Source: Chromobacterium subtsugae (GTDB lineage: Bacteria > Pseudomonadota > Gammaproteobacteria > Burkholderiales > Chromobacteriaceae). From it: a stretch of DNA of 64,000 nucleotides. The translations under genes and the position numbers were made by a program. The stretch lies in assembly GCF_001676875.1 (NCBI RefSeq), contig NZ_JYKA01000006.1, positions 62,001 to 126,000 on the forward strand, read 5' to 3'. Positions 42,367 through 53,277 of this stretch are shown here, in pieces; within the stretch, counting starts at the first letter, position 1; each line of letters starts with the position of its first letter. The notes under the pieces were generated by a model. The model had not been told where the DNA came from, searched no databases, and worked only from the letters and a program-made list of their open reading frames with translations.

Positions 42367-43902
42367 TCAATGCTCGCGGCGCATGAATTGGCGCGGGCGG
42401 AAGCCCAGCGCGAACAGCACGGCGAAGTAGACCACCGCGCCGATCACGACCAGCAGCAGCAGCCACAGCGCGCGCAGCCAGGCGTGGCCGTGCCAGTCTA
42501 TCGGCAGCAGCCATTGCGCCGCCAGCAGCGCGGCGGCCATCGCCGCGATGGCGGTGGCCAATTTGGCGAGGAAGCTTTTCCAGCCGGCCTCTGGGCGGTA
42601 GATGCCGCGTTTTTGCAGCGTGTGCATCAACAGGCCGGCGTTCAGGCAGGAGGCCAGGCCGATGGATAGCGCCAGGCCGGCGTGCTTGAGCGGAAACACG
42701 AAGGCCAGGTTCATCGCCTGGGTGGCGATCAGCGTGGTCACCGCGATGCGCACCGGCGTCTTGATGTCCTGGCGCGCGTAGAAGCCGGGCGCCAGCACTT
42801 TCACCAGGATCAGCCCCAGGAGGCCGAAGGAGTAGGCGATCACCGCCTGCTGCGACATCAGCGCGTCATGGGCGCTGAACTTGCCGTACATGAACATGGT
42901 GTAGAGCAGCGGGCCGGACAAGAGGCCCAGGCCGACGGTGGCCGGCACCGCCAACAGCAGCGACAGGCGGATGCCCCAGTCCAGCAGCACGCTGAACTCG
43001 GCGTCGGACTTGCTGGCGGCGTGCTTGGACAGGGACGGCAGCAGGATGGTGCCGAGCGCCACGCCCAGCACGCCGGACGGGAATTCCATCAGCCGGTCGG
43101 CGTAATACATCCACGACACGCTGCCGGTGGGCAGGAAGGAGGCGAAGGTGGAGTTGATCAGCAGCGAGATCTGCGCTACCGACACGCCGAAGATGGCCGG
43201 GCCCATCTGGCGGATCACCCGCCAGACTTCGGGATCGCGGAAGGCGAACACCGGACGCGCCAGCATGCCTATCTGTTTCAGGAAGGGCAGCTGCCATACC
43301 AGCTGCACCAAGCCGCCGAGGAACACCGCCCAGGCCAGCGCCATGATCGGCGGATGGAAGTAGTGGGTGAAGGCCAGCGTGAACACGATGAAGCTGAGGT
43401 TCAGGAAGGTGGGGGTGAAAGCCGGGATCGAGAACTTGCCCCAGCTGTTGAGGATGCTGCCGGTCATCGACGACAGCGAAATGAAAAAGATATAAGGAAA
43501 GGACACCCTGAGGATGTCGGCGAACAGCGCCGCCTTGGCCGGCTCGCGGTAGAAGCCCGGCGCCGAGATCCACATGATCAGCGGCGCGAACAGCATGCCT
43601 ATCGCGGTCACCAGCAGCAGCACCGATCCCAGCACGCCGGTCACCTTGGCGACGAACTCGCGGGTTTCCTCGTGGGTCTTGTTCTGCTTGTATTCGCCCA
43701 GTATCGGCACGAAGGCCTGGGAAAACGCGCCTTCGGCGAACAGCCGGCGCAGCATGTTGGGAATCTTGAAAGCGGCGTTGAAAGCGTCGGCGGACAGGCC
43801 GGCGCCGAAAGTTCGTGCAACCAGGGTATCGCGGACCAGGCCGAGGACGCGGGACACCATGGTCATGCTGCTGACTGCAGCCAGAGCCTTGAGCAGGTTC
43901 AT
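42367..43902 (-). CDS. murJ: Lipid II flippase MurJ
   Basis: 511-residue polytopic inner-membrane protein with about fourteen segments of the MOP exporter superfamily. It flips lipid II across the membrane for peptidoglycan synthesis and is essential in most Gram-negatives. The N-terminal [40 protein letters not shown] and [16 protein letters not shown] are MurJ signatures, including the conserved arginines. Divergent from rpsT, as is common in betaproteobacteria. Confidence 0.96.
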   Translation of the reverse strand: MNLLKALAAVSSMTMVSRVLGLVRDTLVARTFGAGLSADAFNAAFKIPNMLRRLFAEGAFSQAFVPILGEYKQNKTHEETREFVAKVTGVLGSVLLLVTAIGMLFAPLIMWISAPGFYREPAKAALFADILRVSFPYIFFISLSSMTGSILNSWGKFSIPAFTPTFLNLSFIVFTLAFTHYFHPPIMALAWAVFLGGLVQLVWQLPFLKQIGMLARPVFAFRDPEVWRVIRQMGPAIFGVSVAQISLLINSTFASFLPTGSVSWMYYADRLMEFPSGVLGVALGTILLPSLSKHAASKSDAEFSVLLDWGIRLSLLLAVPATVGLGLLSGPLLYTMFMYGKFSAHDALMSQQAVIAYSFGLLGLILVKVLAPGFYARQDIKTPVRIAVTTLIATQAMNLAFVFPLKHAGLALSIGLASCLNAGLLMHTLQKRGIYRPEAGWKSFLAKLATAIAAMAAALLAAQWLLPIDWHGHAWLRALWLLLLVVIGAVVYFAVLFALGFRPRQFMRREH

Positions 43903-43965
43903 TGGGAATTAGGCAACACAGGGCGGGTTGAGCAAGGGCGCTAGTTTACGCCGGCCCGTTTATTG

Positions 43966-43994
43966 TTGCAAAACCTGAGTTTAGGGCTTAGAAT
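43966..43994 (+). promoter_or_regulatory. rpsT promoter
   Basis: TTGCAA (43966-43971) and TAGAAT (43989-43994) with a 17-bp spacer, 37 bp before the start codon. Confidence 0.7.
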
Positions 43995-44031
43995 CGCGAG
44001 TTTCAGATTCCGCTCATCAGGAGATAGATTC

Positions 44032-44295
44032 ATGGCTAACAGCGCACAAGCTCGCAAGCGTGCACGCACAGCCCTTAAGCAGCGCGCGCACAACGCCAGC
44101 CTGCGTACTGCGTTCCGTACCGCAGTTAAGAAAGTGCTCAAGGCAATCGAAGCCGGTGACAAGGCTGCCGCTAAGGTAGTATTCCACGCTTCCGAAAAAG
44201 TGATCGACCGCATTGCAGACAAGGGCGTGTTCCACAAGAACAAGGCCGCTCGTCACAAGAGCCGTCTGTCCGCTCAGGTCAAGGCAATGGCCTGA
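44032..44295 (+). CDS. rpsT: 30S ribosomal protein S20
   Basis: 87-residue basic helical protein that binds 16S rRNA at the base of the 30S body ([21 protein letters not shown]-terminal [20 protein letters not shown]). AGGAG lies nine bases before the ATG. Monocistronic with its own promoter and terminator. GC is lower than in neighbouring genes because of its Lys/Ala-rich composition and strong codon bias. An antisense frame across it is a shadow. Confidence 0.98.
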   Translation: MANSAQARKRARTALKQRAHNASLRTAFRTAVKKVLKAIEAGDKAAAKVVFHASEKVIDRIADKGVFHKNKAARHKSRLSAQVKAMA

Positions 44296-44323
44296 TCTTC
44301 AGCCCAGGCTGAAAAGAATACGC

Positions 44324-44349
44324 AAAGGCTCCGCAACGCGGGGCCTTTT
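44324..44349 (+). terminator. Terminator of rpsT
   Basis: GGCTCCGC/GCGGGGCC stem (one U-G) with an A-tract before and T-tract after. A second GC-rich stem with TTTT at 44362-44394 backs it up. Confidence 0.85.
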
Positions 44350-44399
44350 GTGTTTGGAACTGCCCCCGCCGGCTTCGCGCCGCGGGGGCTTTTCGTCGC

Positions 44400-45551
44400 C
44401 TACAGCAGCCGCGCCGCCTGGCGGGCCATTTCGCCTTCTTCGTCGGTGGGCAGCACATAGGCCGGCAGGCGGCTGCCGGCAGTGGTGAGCCGGCGCGCGT
44501 GCGCCAGGTTGGCGGCGTGGTCCAGCTCGAAGCCCAGCCAGGACAGCTGCTGCAGTATCCTGGCGCGCACCTCGGCGGAATGCTCGCCGATGCCGGCGGT
44601 GAAAACCAGCGCGTCCAGCCCGCGCAGCGCCGCCGCCAGGCTGGCCGCCTCGCGCGCGGCGCGGTAGCAGAACAGCTCCACCGCTTCGCGCGCGGCCGGC
44701 TGCTCGCTGGCCAGCAGTTCGCGCATGTCGGCGGAGATGCCCGATACCCCCAAGAGGCCGGAGTTCTTGTACAGCTCGCGTCGCACGTCCTTCACCCCCA
44801 TGCCCTCGTGCTCCTGCCAGTACAGGATCACCTCGGGGTCGATATAGCCGGGGCGGGTGCCCATCATCAGGCCGTCCACCGCGGAAAACCCCATGCTGGA
44901 CGCCACGCTCTGGCCGGATTCGATCGCGCAGGCGCTGGCGCCGCTGCCCAGGTGGCACACCACCACCTTGGCGTGGGCGAGGCCCACCTCCGGCAGGCGG
45001 CGGGCGATGGCGGCGTAAGAGAGGCCGTGAAAGCCGTAGCGGCGCACGCCTTCGTCGTGCCAGTGGCGGGCGATGCCGAAGCGGGTGGCGATGGCGGGCT
45101 GGCCGGCGTGGAAGGCGGTGTCGAAGCAGGCGATTTGCGGCAGGCGGCTGTCCAGGCCGGCGAAGGCGTCGATCACTTCCAGGCTGACCGGCTGATGCAG
45201 CGGCGCCAGCGCGATGTAGTCGTCCAGCGCGGCGCGGACGTCGGCGTCTATCTTCACCGCTTGCAGGAAGCGGCTGCCGCCGTGCACCACCCGGTGCGCC
45301 AGCGCCCGCGCTTCCAGGCCTTGGTCGGCCAGGCCGTGCAGCACCGCCGCCAGCGCGGTGTCGTGAGCGGCATCGCCGAGACCGCGCTCGTCCAGTTGCT
45401 GGCCTTTGGCGTCGGCCAGGCTCAGCCTGGCGTCCTTGGCGCCGAAGCGGTCCACCATGCCGCGCGCCAGCAGCGTTTGTCCGTCGGCGCTGAACGCGCG
45501 GAACTTCAGCGTGGACGAGCCGGCGTTGATGGCCAGCAGGCAGGCGCTCAT
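44400..45551 (-). CDS. ackA: Acetate kinase
   Basis: Interconverts acetyl phosphate and acetate with ATP/ADP. 383 residues. The N-terminal LAINAGSSTLKFRAF phosphate loop, the AHRVVHGG and CFDTAFHA motifs, and GFHGLSYAAIARRL identify it; ADP-binding residues lie in FTAGIGEHSAEVR. Its ATG overlaps the stop of the phosphotransacylase gene by 4 bp. Third gene of a leftward fabI-pta-ackA unit. Butyrate/propionate preference cannot be excluded, given the short Ptb-like partner. Confidence 0.93.
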   Translation of the reverse strand: MSACLLAINAGSSTLKFRAFSADGQTLLARGMVDRFGAKDARLSLADAKGQQLDERGLGDAAHDTALAAVLHGLADQGLEARALAHRVVHGGSRFLQAVKIDADVRAALDDYIALAPLHQPVSLEVIDAFAGLDSRLPQIACFDTAFHAGQPAIATRFGIARHWHDEGVRRYGFHGLSYAAIARRLPEVGLAHAKVVVCHLGSGASACAIESGQSVASSMGFSAVDGLMMGTRPGYIDPEVILYWQEHEGMGVKDVRRELYKNSGLLGVSGISADMRELLASEQPAAREAVELFCYRAAREAASLAAALRGLDALVFTAGIGEHSAEVRARILQQLSWLGFELDHAANLAHARRLTTAGSRLPAYVLPTDEEGEMARQAARLL

Positions 45552-46483
45552 GGCCGTTCTCCGTCCTGCCGGCGAGTGTGGGCCAGCAGATTGGCGATGG
45601 CGCTGGAGGCGAGGCGGCCGCTGGCGTCGTCGGCGCGGCTGGTCAGCACCATCGGCACGCGCGCGCCCATCACGATGCCGGCGGAGGCGGCATTGGCCAG
45701 ATAGGTCAGCTGCTTGCCCAGCATATTGCCGGCCTCCAGGTCCGGCACCAGCAGGATGTCCGGATCGCCGGCCACCGCCGAGACGATGCCCTTGCTCTGG
45801 GCGGCTTCCTTGGAGATGGCGTTGTCGAAGGCCAGCGGACCGTCCAGCACCGCGCCGGTGATCTGGCCGCGGTCGGCCATTTTGCACAGCGCGGCGGCGT
45901 CCAGCGTCGAGCGCATGTCCGGATTGATGGTTTCCACCGCCGCCAGTATCGCCACTTTGGGGCAGGGAATGCCCAGCGCGTGGGTCAGGTCGATGGCGTT
46001 CTGGCAGATGTCGCGCTTGGTGACCAGGTCCGGTTCGATATTGATCGCGGCGTCGGTGATGAACAGGTAGCGAGGGTAGCTTTCCACCTTCATCACCCAG
46101 ACATGGCTGATGCGCCGGTCGGTGCGGATGCCGGTATCGCGGGCGAGCGCCGCGCTCATGAACTCGTCGGTGTGCAGGCTGCCCTTCATCAGGATGTCGG
46201 CGTAGCCGTCGCGCACCAGTTGAACCGCCCGTTCGGCGGCGGCGTGGCTGTGCTCGACATCGATGCATTCGAAGCGCTTGAGGTCGATTTCCAGTTCGCC
46301 GGCCAGTTTTTTCAGCTTGGCGAGCGGCGCCACCAGGATGGGGGTGGCGATGCCGTTTTCGGCGGCCTCCACCGCGCCCAGCAGCGATTCGCGGCTGCAG
46401 GGGTGGGCCACCGCCATTGGCAGGGCGCCCAGCTGGCGGGCTTGCTGCAGGATGTCGTCGAAAGCGTGGTCGTCGTGGGTCAT
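45548..46483 (-). CDS. Phosphate acetyl/butyryltransferase, short form
   Basis: 311-residue enzyme converting acyl-CoA and phosphate to acyl phosphate. It has only the catalytic PTA_PTB domain, with no DRTGG regulatory region. PILVAPLAKLKKLA, YADILMKGSLHTDEFM, the TDAAINIEPDL segment and LVPDLEAGNMLGKQL follow the Pta/Ptb pattern. The length and the lack of N-terminal extension leave both acetyl (Pta) and butyryl (Ptb) specificity open. It sits between fabI (10 bp upstream) and ackA (4-bp overlap). Confidence 0.88.
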   Translation of the reverse strand: MTHDDHAFDDILQQARQLGALPMAVAHPCSRESLLGAVEAAENGIATPILVAPLAKLKKLAGELEIDLKRFECIDVEHSHAAAERAVQLVRDGYADILMKGSLHTDEFMSAALARDTGIRTDRRISHVWVMKVESYPRYLFITDAAINIEPDLVTKRDICQNAIDLTHALGIPCPKVAILAAVETINPDMRSTLDAAALCKMADRGQITGAVLDGPLAFDNAISKEAAQSKGIVSAVAGDPDILLVPDLEAGNMLGKQLTYLANAASAGIVMGARVPMVLTSRADDASGRLASSAIANLLAHTRRQDGERP

Positions 46484-46493
46484 GCTGAGCTCC

Positions 46494-47291
46494 TCAAGCC
46501 TTGATGTGGTGGCCGCCGTCTACATAAATGGTCTGGCCGGTCAGGCCGCTGGCGGCGTCGGAAATCAGGAAGGCGCAGGTCATGCCGACTTCTTCGATGT
46601 CGACCAGGCGGTTTTGCGGCGCGCGGGCGATGGCGTCTTCGATCAGTTGGTCGAAATGGGCGATGCCGGAGGCGGCGCGGGTTTTCAGCGGGCCGGGCGA
46701 TACCGCGTGCACGCGGATGCGCTTGGGGCCGAGCTCGTTGGCCAGGTAGCGCGACACGCTCTCCAGCGCCGCCTTGACCGGCCCCATGATGTTGTAGTTC
46801 TCCACCACCTTGTCGGCGCCGTAGTAGCTCATGGTGATCAGGCTGCCGCCCTTTTTCATCAGCGGCTCGGCCAGCCGCGCCATTTCGATGAACGAGTAGC
46901 AGGATACCCGCATCGCCTGCTGGAAGCCGGCCAGCGAGCAATCGGCCACGCGGCCGTGCAGGTCGTCGGCCGGACAGTAGGCGATGGAGTGGATGATGAA
47001 GTCGAGTTCACCCCAGTGGCCGGCGATGCGTTCGAACACCGCGCGCATCTGCTCCGGCTGCTCCACGTCCAGCGGCAGCAACAGCGGCGCCTGCAAGGCC
47101 TCGGCCAGCGGCCGCACGTGTTTCTCGGCCTTCTCGTTCAGATAGGTGACCGCGCATTCCGCGCCCAGCTGGCGCAGCACGCTGGCGCAGCCGTAGGCTA
47201 TGCTGTTCTCGTTGGCGATGCCGACGATCAGTCCCTTCTTGCCGGCGAGAATGTTGCGAATGCTTTCCATCTGACCCTCTTGGTAAACCAT
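46494..47291 (-). CDS. fabI: Enoyl-ACP reductase (NADH), FabI-type
   Basis: 265-residue short-chain reductase that reduces trans-2-enoyl-ACP in fatty-acid elongation. The N-terminal LIVGIANENSIAYG is the FabI form of the Rossmann loop, and the catalytic Tyr and Lys are in ENYNIMGPVKAALES (Y-x6-K), typical of FabI rather than classical YxxxK reductases. Two starts are possible: 47291 with an excellent GGAGG five bases upstream, or 47270 with GAGGG. First gene of an unusual fabI-pta-ackA unit; it may be a second, pathway-specific FabI rather than the housekeeping one. Confidence 0.88.
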   Translation of the reverse strand: MVYQEGQMESIRNILAGKKGLIVGIANENSIAYGCASVLRQLGAECAVTYLNEKAEKHVRPLAEALQAPLLLPLDVEQPEQMRAVFERIAGHWGELDFIIHSIAYCPADDLHGRVADCSLAGFQQAMRVSCYSFIEMARLAEPLMKKGGSLITMSYYGADKVVENYNIMGPVKAALESVSRYLANELGPKRIRVHAVSPGPLKTRAASGIAHFDQLIEDAIARAPQNRLVDIEEVGMTCAFLISDAASGLTGQTIYVDGGHHIKA

Positions 47292-47351
47292 GTAGACCTC
47301 CGGGATAGCGTTGCAGGACGGTGTTGCGATGCGATGATGTAAAAGTGGTTT

Positions 47352-47379
47352 TTGTATTGCCGTTTCAGTCGGATATAAT
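47352..47379 (+). promoter_or_regulatory. Promoter upstream of fmdB
   Basis: TTGTAT (47352-47357) and TATAAT (47374-47379), 16-bp spacer, 150 bp before fmdB. A second TATTAT at about 47491 could serve as a nearer -10. Confidence 0.5.
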
Positions 47380-47528
47380 CGCAGGTTTGCGAGGCGGCGC
47401 ACTTGAGTTTGAAAGCAGGTGGCCGCACCTGTACAGTCAGCCTTGCGCGCAGTTTAGTTCCAGCTGTGGTGCAGTGCAGCATCCGGTTGTATTATGCCAT
47501 TGTGGTCAATTGGCGGGGAAATAAAACT

Positions 47529-47786
47529 ATGCCGATCTATGAATATCGTTGCGGCGCCTGCGGCGTCGCCAAAGAGCATCTGCAAAAACTGAGCGACGCT
47601 CCGCTCGCGGCCTGTCCCGATTGCGGCAGCGCCGACTATCACAAGCAGCTGTCGGCCGCCGGCTTCCAGCTGAAGGGCTCGGGCTGGTACGCCACCGACT
47701 TCAAGGGCGGCTCCTCCTCCAGCGCCGCGGGCGGCGCCGCCAGTTCCGGCGGCCATAGCTGCGGCACCGGCTGCGGTTGCGATTGA
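47529..47786 (+). CDS. FmdB-type zinc-ribbon protein
   Basis: 85 residues. An N-terminal zinc ribbon (MPIYEYRCGACG ... ACPDCGSADY, two CxxC pairs) is followed by a Gly/Ser-rich linker and a Cys-rich end (HSCGTGCGCD). FmdB-like proteins are putative regulators of unknown target. GGGGAA lies before the ATG. Its stop overlaps the start of the DUF502 gene (TGATG). The fmdB-DUF502-aspS order is conserved in betaproteobacteria. Confidence 0.9.
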   Translation: MPIYEYRCGACGVAKEHLQKLSDAPLAACPDCGSADYHKQLSAAGFQLKGSGWYATDFKGGSSSSAAGGAASSGGHSCGTGCGCD

Positions 47787-48463
47787 TGTCGGTATCGCCA
47801 AAGATAAAAATGACCCTGCGGGGGTATCTGATCGCCGGCCTGCTGATCTGGCTGCCGCTGGCGGTGACCCTGTGGGTGCTGAACCTGATCATCGGCTCGC
47901 TGGACCAGACGCTGACGCTGCTGCCGGTGGAGTGGCGGCCCGAGGCGCTGTTCGGCCGCCATGTGCCGGGCCTGGGCGTGGTGTTCGCGGTGCTGGTGGT
48001 GATGGGCACCGGCATGCTGGCCGCCAATGTGCTGGGCCGCAAGCTGGTGGCCTTCTGGCACGGCCTGCTGTCGCGCACCCCGGTGGTGCGCTCGATCTAC
48101 AACAGCGTCAAGCAGGTCAGCGACACGCTGTTCTCCGATTCCGGCAACGCGTTCAAGAACGCGCTCTTGGTGCGCTGGCCGCACCAGAACGCCTGGACCG
48201 TGGCCTTTCAGACCGGCACGCCGGCCCAGGAAATCCTCCGCCACGCGGAGAACGGCGAGGAACTGGTCAGCGTGTACGTGCCGACCACGCCGAACCCGAC
48301 TTCCGGCTATTTCATCGTGGTGCCGCGCAGCGACACTCGCCAACTGGACATGAGCGTCGACGACGCGCTCAAGTACGTCATCTCGATGGGCGTGGTGGTG
48401 CCCAATCCGCCGCCGGGCGCCCAGCGTCCGCGCCTGAATGACGAACATAATCGGCAGGGCTAG
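47786..48463 (+). CDS. DUF502 family membrane protein
   Basis: 225 residues with two membrane segments near the N-terminus (GYLIAGLLIWLPLAVTLWVL; VVFAVLVVMGTGMLAANVLG) and a soluble C-terminal domain. The conserved SRTPVVRSIYNSVKQVSDTL and VFVPTTPNPTSG-like VYVPTTPNPTSGY are DUF502 signatures. Function is unknown; the family is widespread in Proteobacteria and plants. Translationally coupled to fmdB and 77 bp before aspS. Confidence 0.9.
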   Translation: MSVSPKIKMTLRGYLIAGLLIWLPLAVTLWVLNLIIGSLDQTLTLLPVEWRPEALFGRHVPGLGVVFAVLVVMGTGMLAANVLGRKLVAFWHGLLSRTPVVRSIYNSVKQVSDTLFSDSGNAFKNALLVRWPHQNAWTVAFQTGTPAQEILRHAENGEELVSVYVPTTPNPTSGYFIVVPRSDTRQLDMSVDDALKYVISMGVVVPNPPPGAQRPRLNDEHNRQG

Positions 48464-48540
48464 GCCGTCACCCTGTCTAGCCCCTAAACGCCTTCCTCCC
48501 TCGCGGGAGATTCACCGGATTCAATAAAAAGGTTTACCCA

Positions 48541-50334
<1,794 letters not shown>

Positions 50335-50354
50335 GCCCGGCCGGAGCCAAGATG

Positions 50355-50383
50355 AAACGGACAGTTCTCTGTCCGTTTTTTTT
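50355..50383 (+). terminator. Terminator of aspS
   Basis: AAACGGACAG/CTGTCCGTTT stem with a TTCT loop and eight T. Confidence 0.92.
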
Positions 50384-50533
50384 GCGTCCGGCGGCGGCCG
50401 CGCAGACGGCAGCGGGCTTGAAAGCTGAACTCGGCACCCCCATCTTGGTCGGATAGATCAGCGGCGTTTCGCCGGCCGGCCGCGCGCCCGGCGCCGATTG
50501 CAAAACTTTATCGCAACGATATCGATTTACAAT

Positions 50534-50563
50534 TTGCCGGGCCTGGCCAGGCTGATTTATAAA
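50534..50563 (+). promoter_or_regulatory. Peroxiredoxin promoter
   Basis: TTGCCG (50534-50539) and TATAAA (50558-50563), 18-bp spacer, 75 bp before the gene. An ATCG/CGAT-rich dyad just upstream could bind OxyR, but it does not match the consensus well. Confidence 0.5.
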
Positions 50564-50638
50564 GCCTCGCATTCCGCGACGTTTTCCGATGCCCGATCAG
50601 GGAAGCGTTGTCATACCAAGACCTTTAAGGAGATCCAA

Positions 50639-51253
50639 ATGGCCGTACTCGTTGGCAAGCAAGCCCCGTTCTTCGCTGGTGAAAAAACCTTCTCCGCCGT
50701 GCTCGGCGATGGTCAGATCGTTGACAACTACTCCTTCAAGCAAGCCACCGCCGGCAAGTACGCCGTGGTGTTCTTCTACCCGCTGGACTTCACCTTCGTG
50801 TGCCCGTCCGAACTGATCGCCTTCGACCACCGCCTGGCCGACTTCAAGGCCAAGAACGTGGAGGTGATCGGCGTGTCCATCGACAGCCAGTTCACCCACG
50901 CCGCATGGCGCAACACCCCGGTGGAAAAGGGCGGCATCGGCCAAGTCGGCTACACCCTGGTCGCCGACATCCAGCACGACCTGTGCAAGGCCTTCGACGT
51001 GGAAGCCGATGGCGGCGTCGCTTTCCGCGGCTCCTTCCTGATCGACAAGTCCGGCGTGGTGCAGCACCAAGTGGTGAACAACCTGCCGCTGGGCCGCAAC
51101 GTCGACGAAATGCTGCGCATGGTTGACGCGCTGCAATTCACCGAAGAGCACGGCGAAGTGTGCCCGGCTGGCTGGAACAAGGGCAAGAAGGGCATGAAGC
51201 CGTCCGCCGAAGGCGTGGCTTCCTACCTGGCCGAAAACGCCAAGGACCTGTAA
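50639..51253 (+). CDS. Typical 2-Cys peroxiredoxin (AhpC/Prx1-type)
   Basis: 204-residue cytoplasmic thiol peroxidase for H2O2, alkyl hydroperoxides and peroxynitrite. The peroxidatic cysteine is Cys55 in DFTFVCPSE, the resolving cysteine lies near 175 in GEVCPAGW, and the C-terminus extends about 30 residues beyond, as in Prx1-type enzymes sensitive to overoxidation. TAAGGAGA gives a strong ribosome site seven bases before the ATG. Monocistronic; no ahpF is next to it, so thioredoxin is the likely reductant. Confidence 0.95.
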   Translation: MAVLVGKQAPFFAGEKTFSAVLGDGQIVDNYSFKQATAGKYAVVFFYPLDFTFVCPSELIAFDHRLADFKAKNVEVIGVSIDSQFTHAAWRNTPVEKGGIGQVGYTLVADIQHDLCKAFDVEADGGVAFRGSFLIDKSGVVQHQVVNNLPLGRNVDEMLRMVDALQFTEEHGEVCPAGWNKGKKGMKPSAEGVASYLAENAKDL

Positions 51254-51280
51254 TCCGCGGCTGATCCGGATTCCGTCCCG

Positions 51281-51313
51281 CACCCCGCCCGCGCAAGCCG
51301 GCGGGGTGTTTTA
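51281..51313 (+). terminator. Terminator of peroxiredoxin gene
   Basis: CACCCCGCC/GGCGGGGTG stem followed by TTTT-A-TTT. Confidence 0.82.
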
Positions 51314-51332
51314 TTTGGCCGCCGGCGCGCGC

Positions 51333-52556
51333 TCAGGCGGCGGCCGGGCTCAGCATCCTCTTCAGCGCGCCGTGCTGGATGGCCACGCCCAGGCAGGCGG
51401 CCAGCGCGCACAGCCACCACAGCGCCGCGCCGCCTAAATGGCCGTACAGCGCGGTGCCCAGCGCCGGCGCCACCAGGGTGCGGCCGTTCCAGGCGGCGTT
51501 GTAGAGGCCCAGATAGCTGCCGCGCAGCCGGCCTTCGGAGCGGTGCATCACCAGCAGCGCGTAGCACGGCGACAGCAGCAGCTCGCCGCAAGTCAGCGTC
51601 ACCATCATCAGCACCGCCCACGGCGCGCCGTGGCCGGCGTTCAGCCACAGGAAGGAACAGCCGGTCAGCAGGATGCCCAGCTGGGTGCTGCGCCCCAGCC
51701 CCCAGCGCAGGATGCGGCGGCTGATCGGGATCTGCAGCGCCACCACCATCAGGCCGTTGACGGTGAACAGGTAGCCGACCCACTGCGCGCCCAGCTGGTA
51801 GTGTTCGCGCAGGAACAGCGCCAGGGTCACGTACATCTGGTCGAAAGCCAGCGTCACCAGGATCAGCGCGGCGATGCTGCGCAGGAAGCTGACGTCGCGC
51901 CAAGGGCCCGCCAGCGCGCCGCCGCTTTCCTCATCGCGGCGGACGGGGAGGGTGAGCGCGCGGCGGCGGCTGTACGACCAGGCCAGCCAGCAGGCGGCCA
52001 GCAGCGTGCCGCCGGCGTTGGCGGCGTAGACCCACTGGTAGCCGTAGGCGGCGAGAAAGCCGCTGCTGATGCCGGCGATGGCGACGCCCAGATTGAACGC
52101 CACCCGCATCATGCCCTGCGCCACCGGACGCTGTTGCGGCGTGCACGGCTCCAGCGCCAGCCGCTGGTTGACCGGGCGGAAGCCGCCGTCGGCCATGCCG
52201 GACAGCACCAGCACCGGCATGAACAGCCACACCGGAATCCGCAGCGCCAGCAACAGCATGCACAGGCCGGACAGCGATAGCGCCAGCACCGCCAGCGCCC
52301 GGCTGTCGAAGCGGTCGCTCAGGCTGCCGCCCTTCAGCGAGCCGGCCAGCATGCCGGCGCCGTAAAAGGCCATCAGCGCGCCGATCTGGCTGTAGGGCAG
52401 GTGGTAGCTTTCGCGCAGGTAGAGCGGCAGGAACAGCTTGGAGATGCCGCCGACGTTGTTGATGAAGCTGCACAGCGTCTGGATGTAGACGCCGGCCGGC
52501 AGGCCGCGGTACGGCCGCAGCCAGCGCCGCCAGAGCGAGGGGGGATGATCGGGCAT
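51333..52556 (-). CDS. MFS transporter (drug/solute, MdtH-like)
   Basis: 407 residues with twelve hydrophobic segments. The N-terminal half carries the MFS loop motif GSLKGGSLSDRFDSRALAV; RRDEESGG marks the central cytoplasmic loop. General pattern is of the DHA1 drug-efflux or MdtH-type group, but no substrate can be inferred from the sequence or the neighbours (peroxiredoxin and tesA). No upstream regulator is adjacent. The gene is convergent with the peroxiredoxin gene. Confidence 0.82.
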   Translation of the reverse strand: MPDHPPSLWRRWLRPYRGLPAGVYIQTLCSFINNVGGISKLFLPLYLRESYHLPYSQIGALMAFYGAGMLAGSLKGGSLSDRFDSRALAVLALSLSGLCMLLLALRIPVWLFMPVLVLSGMADGGFRPVNQRLALEPCTPQQRPVAQGMMRVAFNLGVAIAGISSGFLAAYGYQWVYAANAGGTLLAACWLAWSYSRRRALTLPVRRDEESGGALAGPWRDVSFLRSIAALILVTLAFDQMYVTLALFLREHYQLGAQWVGYLFTVNGLMVVALQIPISRRILRWGLGRSTQLGILLTGCSFLWLNAGHGAPWAVLMMVTLTCGELLLSPCYALLVMHRSEGRLRGSYLGLYNAAWNGRTLVAPALGTALYGHLGGAALWWLCALAACLGVAIQHGALKRMLSPAAA

Positions 52557-52680
52557 GTGGGTGGGCCGGCAGGGCGGGAAATTTCGCGGGGCGAAGCTCC
52601 GGGGCGCGGCCGGCGGATGTTATTATGCGATTGGCCTATTTTGTTCGTGCTGATGCGAACAAGTCAATCTTGTTGCTGGA

Positions 52681-53277
52681 TTATTTCACTGGCAGTTTCG
52701 CCTTCACCGTGCGCATCATGGTGCTCTGCTTCTCGGCGCGCGGATGCAGGCCGTCGGGCTGGAAGCTGGCCAGGTCGCCGGCGAATCCCGCCACCAGCAA
52801 CGGCACATAGGCCAGATGGTTGCGTTTGGCGATTTCGTCGTAGGCGGCGCGGAACTCGGCGCCGTAACGGGGGCCATAGTTCGGTGGCAGCGCCATGCCC
52901 ACCAGCAGCACCCGGGCGCCGCGCTGGCTGGCCAGGTCCACCATTTGCTGCAGATTGCGCCGCATGTCGGCCAGCGGCAGGCCGCGCAGGCCGTCGTTGG
53001 CGCCCAGCTCCAGGATCAGCACGTCCGGTTTGTGGCGGGCGAGCGCGTCGGGCAGGCGCGACAGGCCGCCGGCGCTGGTTTCGCCGGACACGCTGGCGTT
53101 GACGACCTTGTGGCGCGGCGCCAGCTCGCGGGCCAGCAGCGCCGCCCAACCCTGGCCGGGCGCCAGGCCGTAGCCGGCCGACAGGCTGTCGCCGTACACC
53201 AGGATGGTGGCGGCGTGCGCCGGCAGCTGCCACAGCAGCAACAAGGGGAACAGTATCTTGCAAACGATAGAGCGCAT
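52681..53277 (-). CDS. tesA: Periplasmic arylesterase/lysophospholipase (TesA)
   Basis: 198-residue SGNH hydrolase with a signal peptide (to about residue 22). The nucleophile Ser31 is in GDSLSAGYG, then the Gly and Asn blocks (SGETSAGG; ELGANDGL) and the catalytic pair in DGLHP. Multifunctional thioesterase/protease I/lysophospholipase L1 homologue. Its start codon overlaps that of the divergent ABC ATPase gene, the usual betaproteobacterial and enterobacterial tesA-ybbA arrangement but with no intergenic DNA. Confidence 0.92.
   Translation of the reverse strand: MRSIVCKILFPLLLLWQLPAHAATILVYGDSLSAGYGLAPGQGWAALLARELAPRHKVVNASVSGETSAGGLSRLPDALARHKPDVLILELGANDGLRGLPLADMRRNLQQMVDLASQRGARVLLVGMALPPNYGPRYGAEFRAAYDEIAKRNHLAYVPLLVAGFAGDLASFQPDGLHPRAEKQSTMMRTVKAKLPVK

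Noticed and set aside
44017-44256. Antisense frame over rpsT
   Set aside because: Mirror of a strongly coding ribosomal gene; no Shine-Dalgarno site.
50420-50470. Possible small gene between aspS and the peroxiredoxin
   Set aside because: Only a fragmentary frame without ribosome site; the region is explained by the aspS terminator and the peroxiredoxin promoter.
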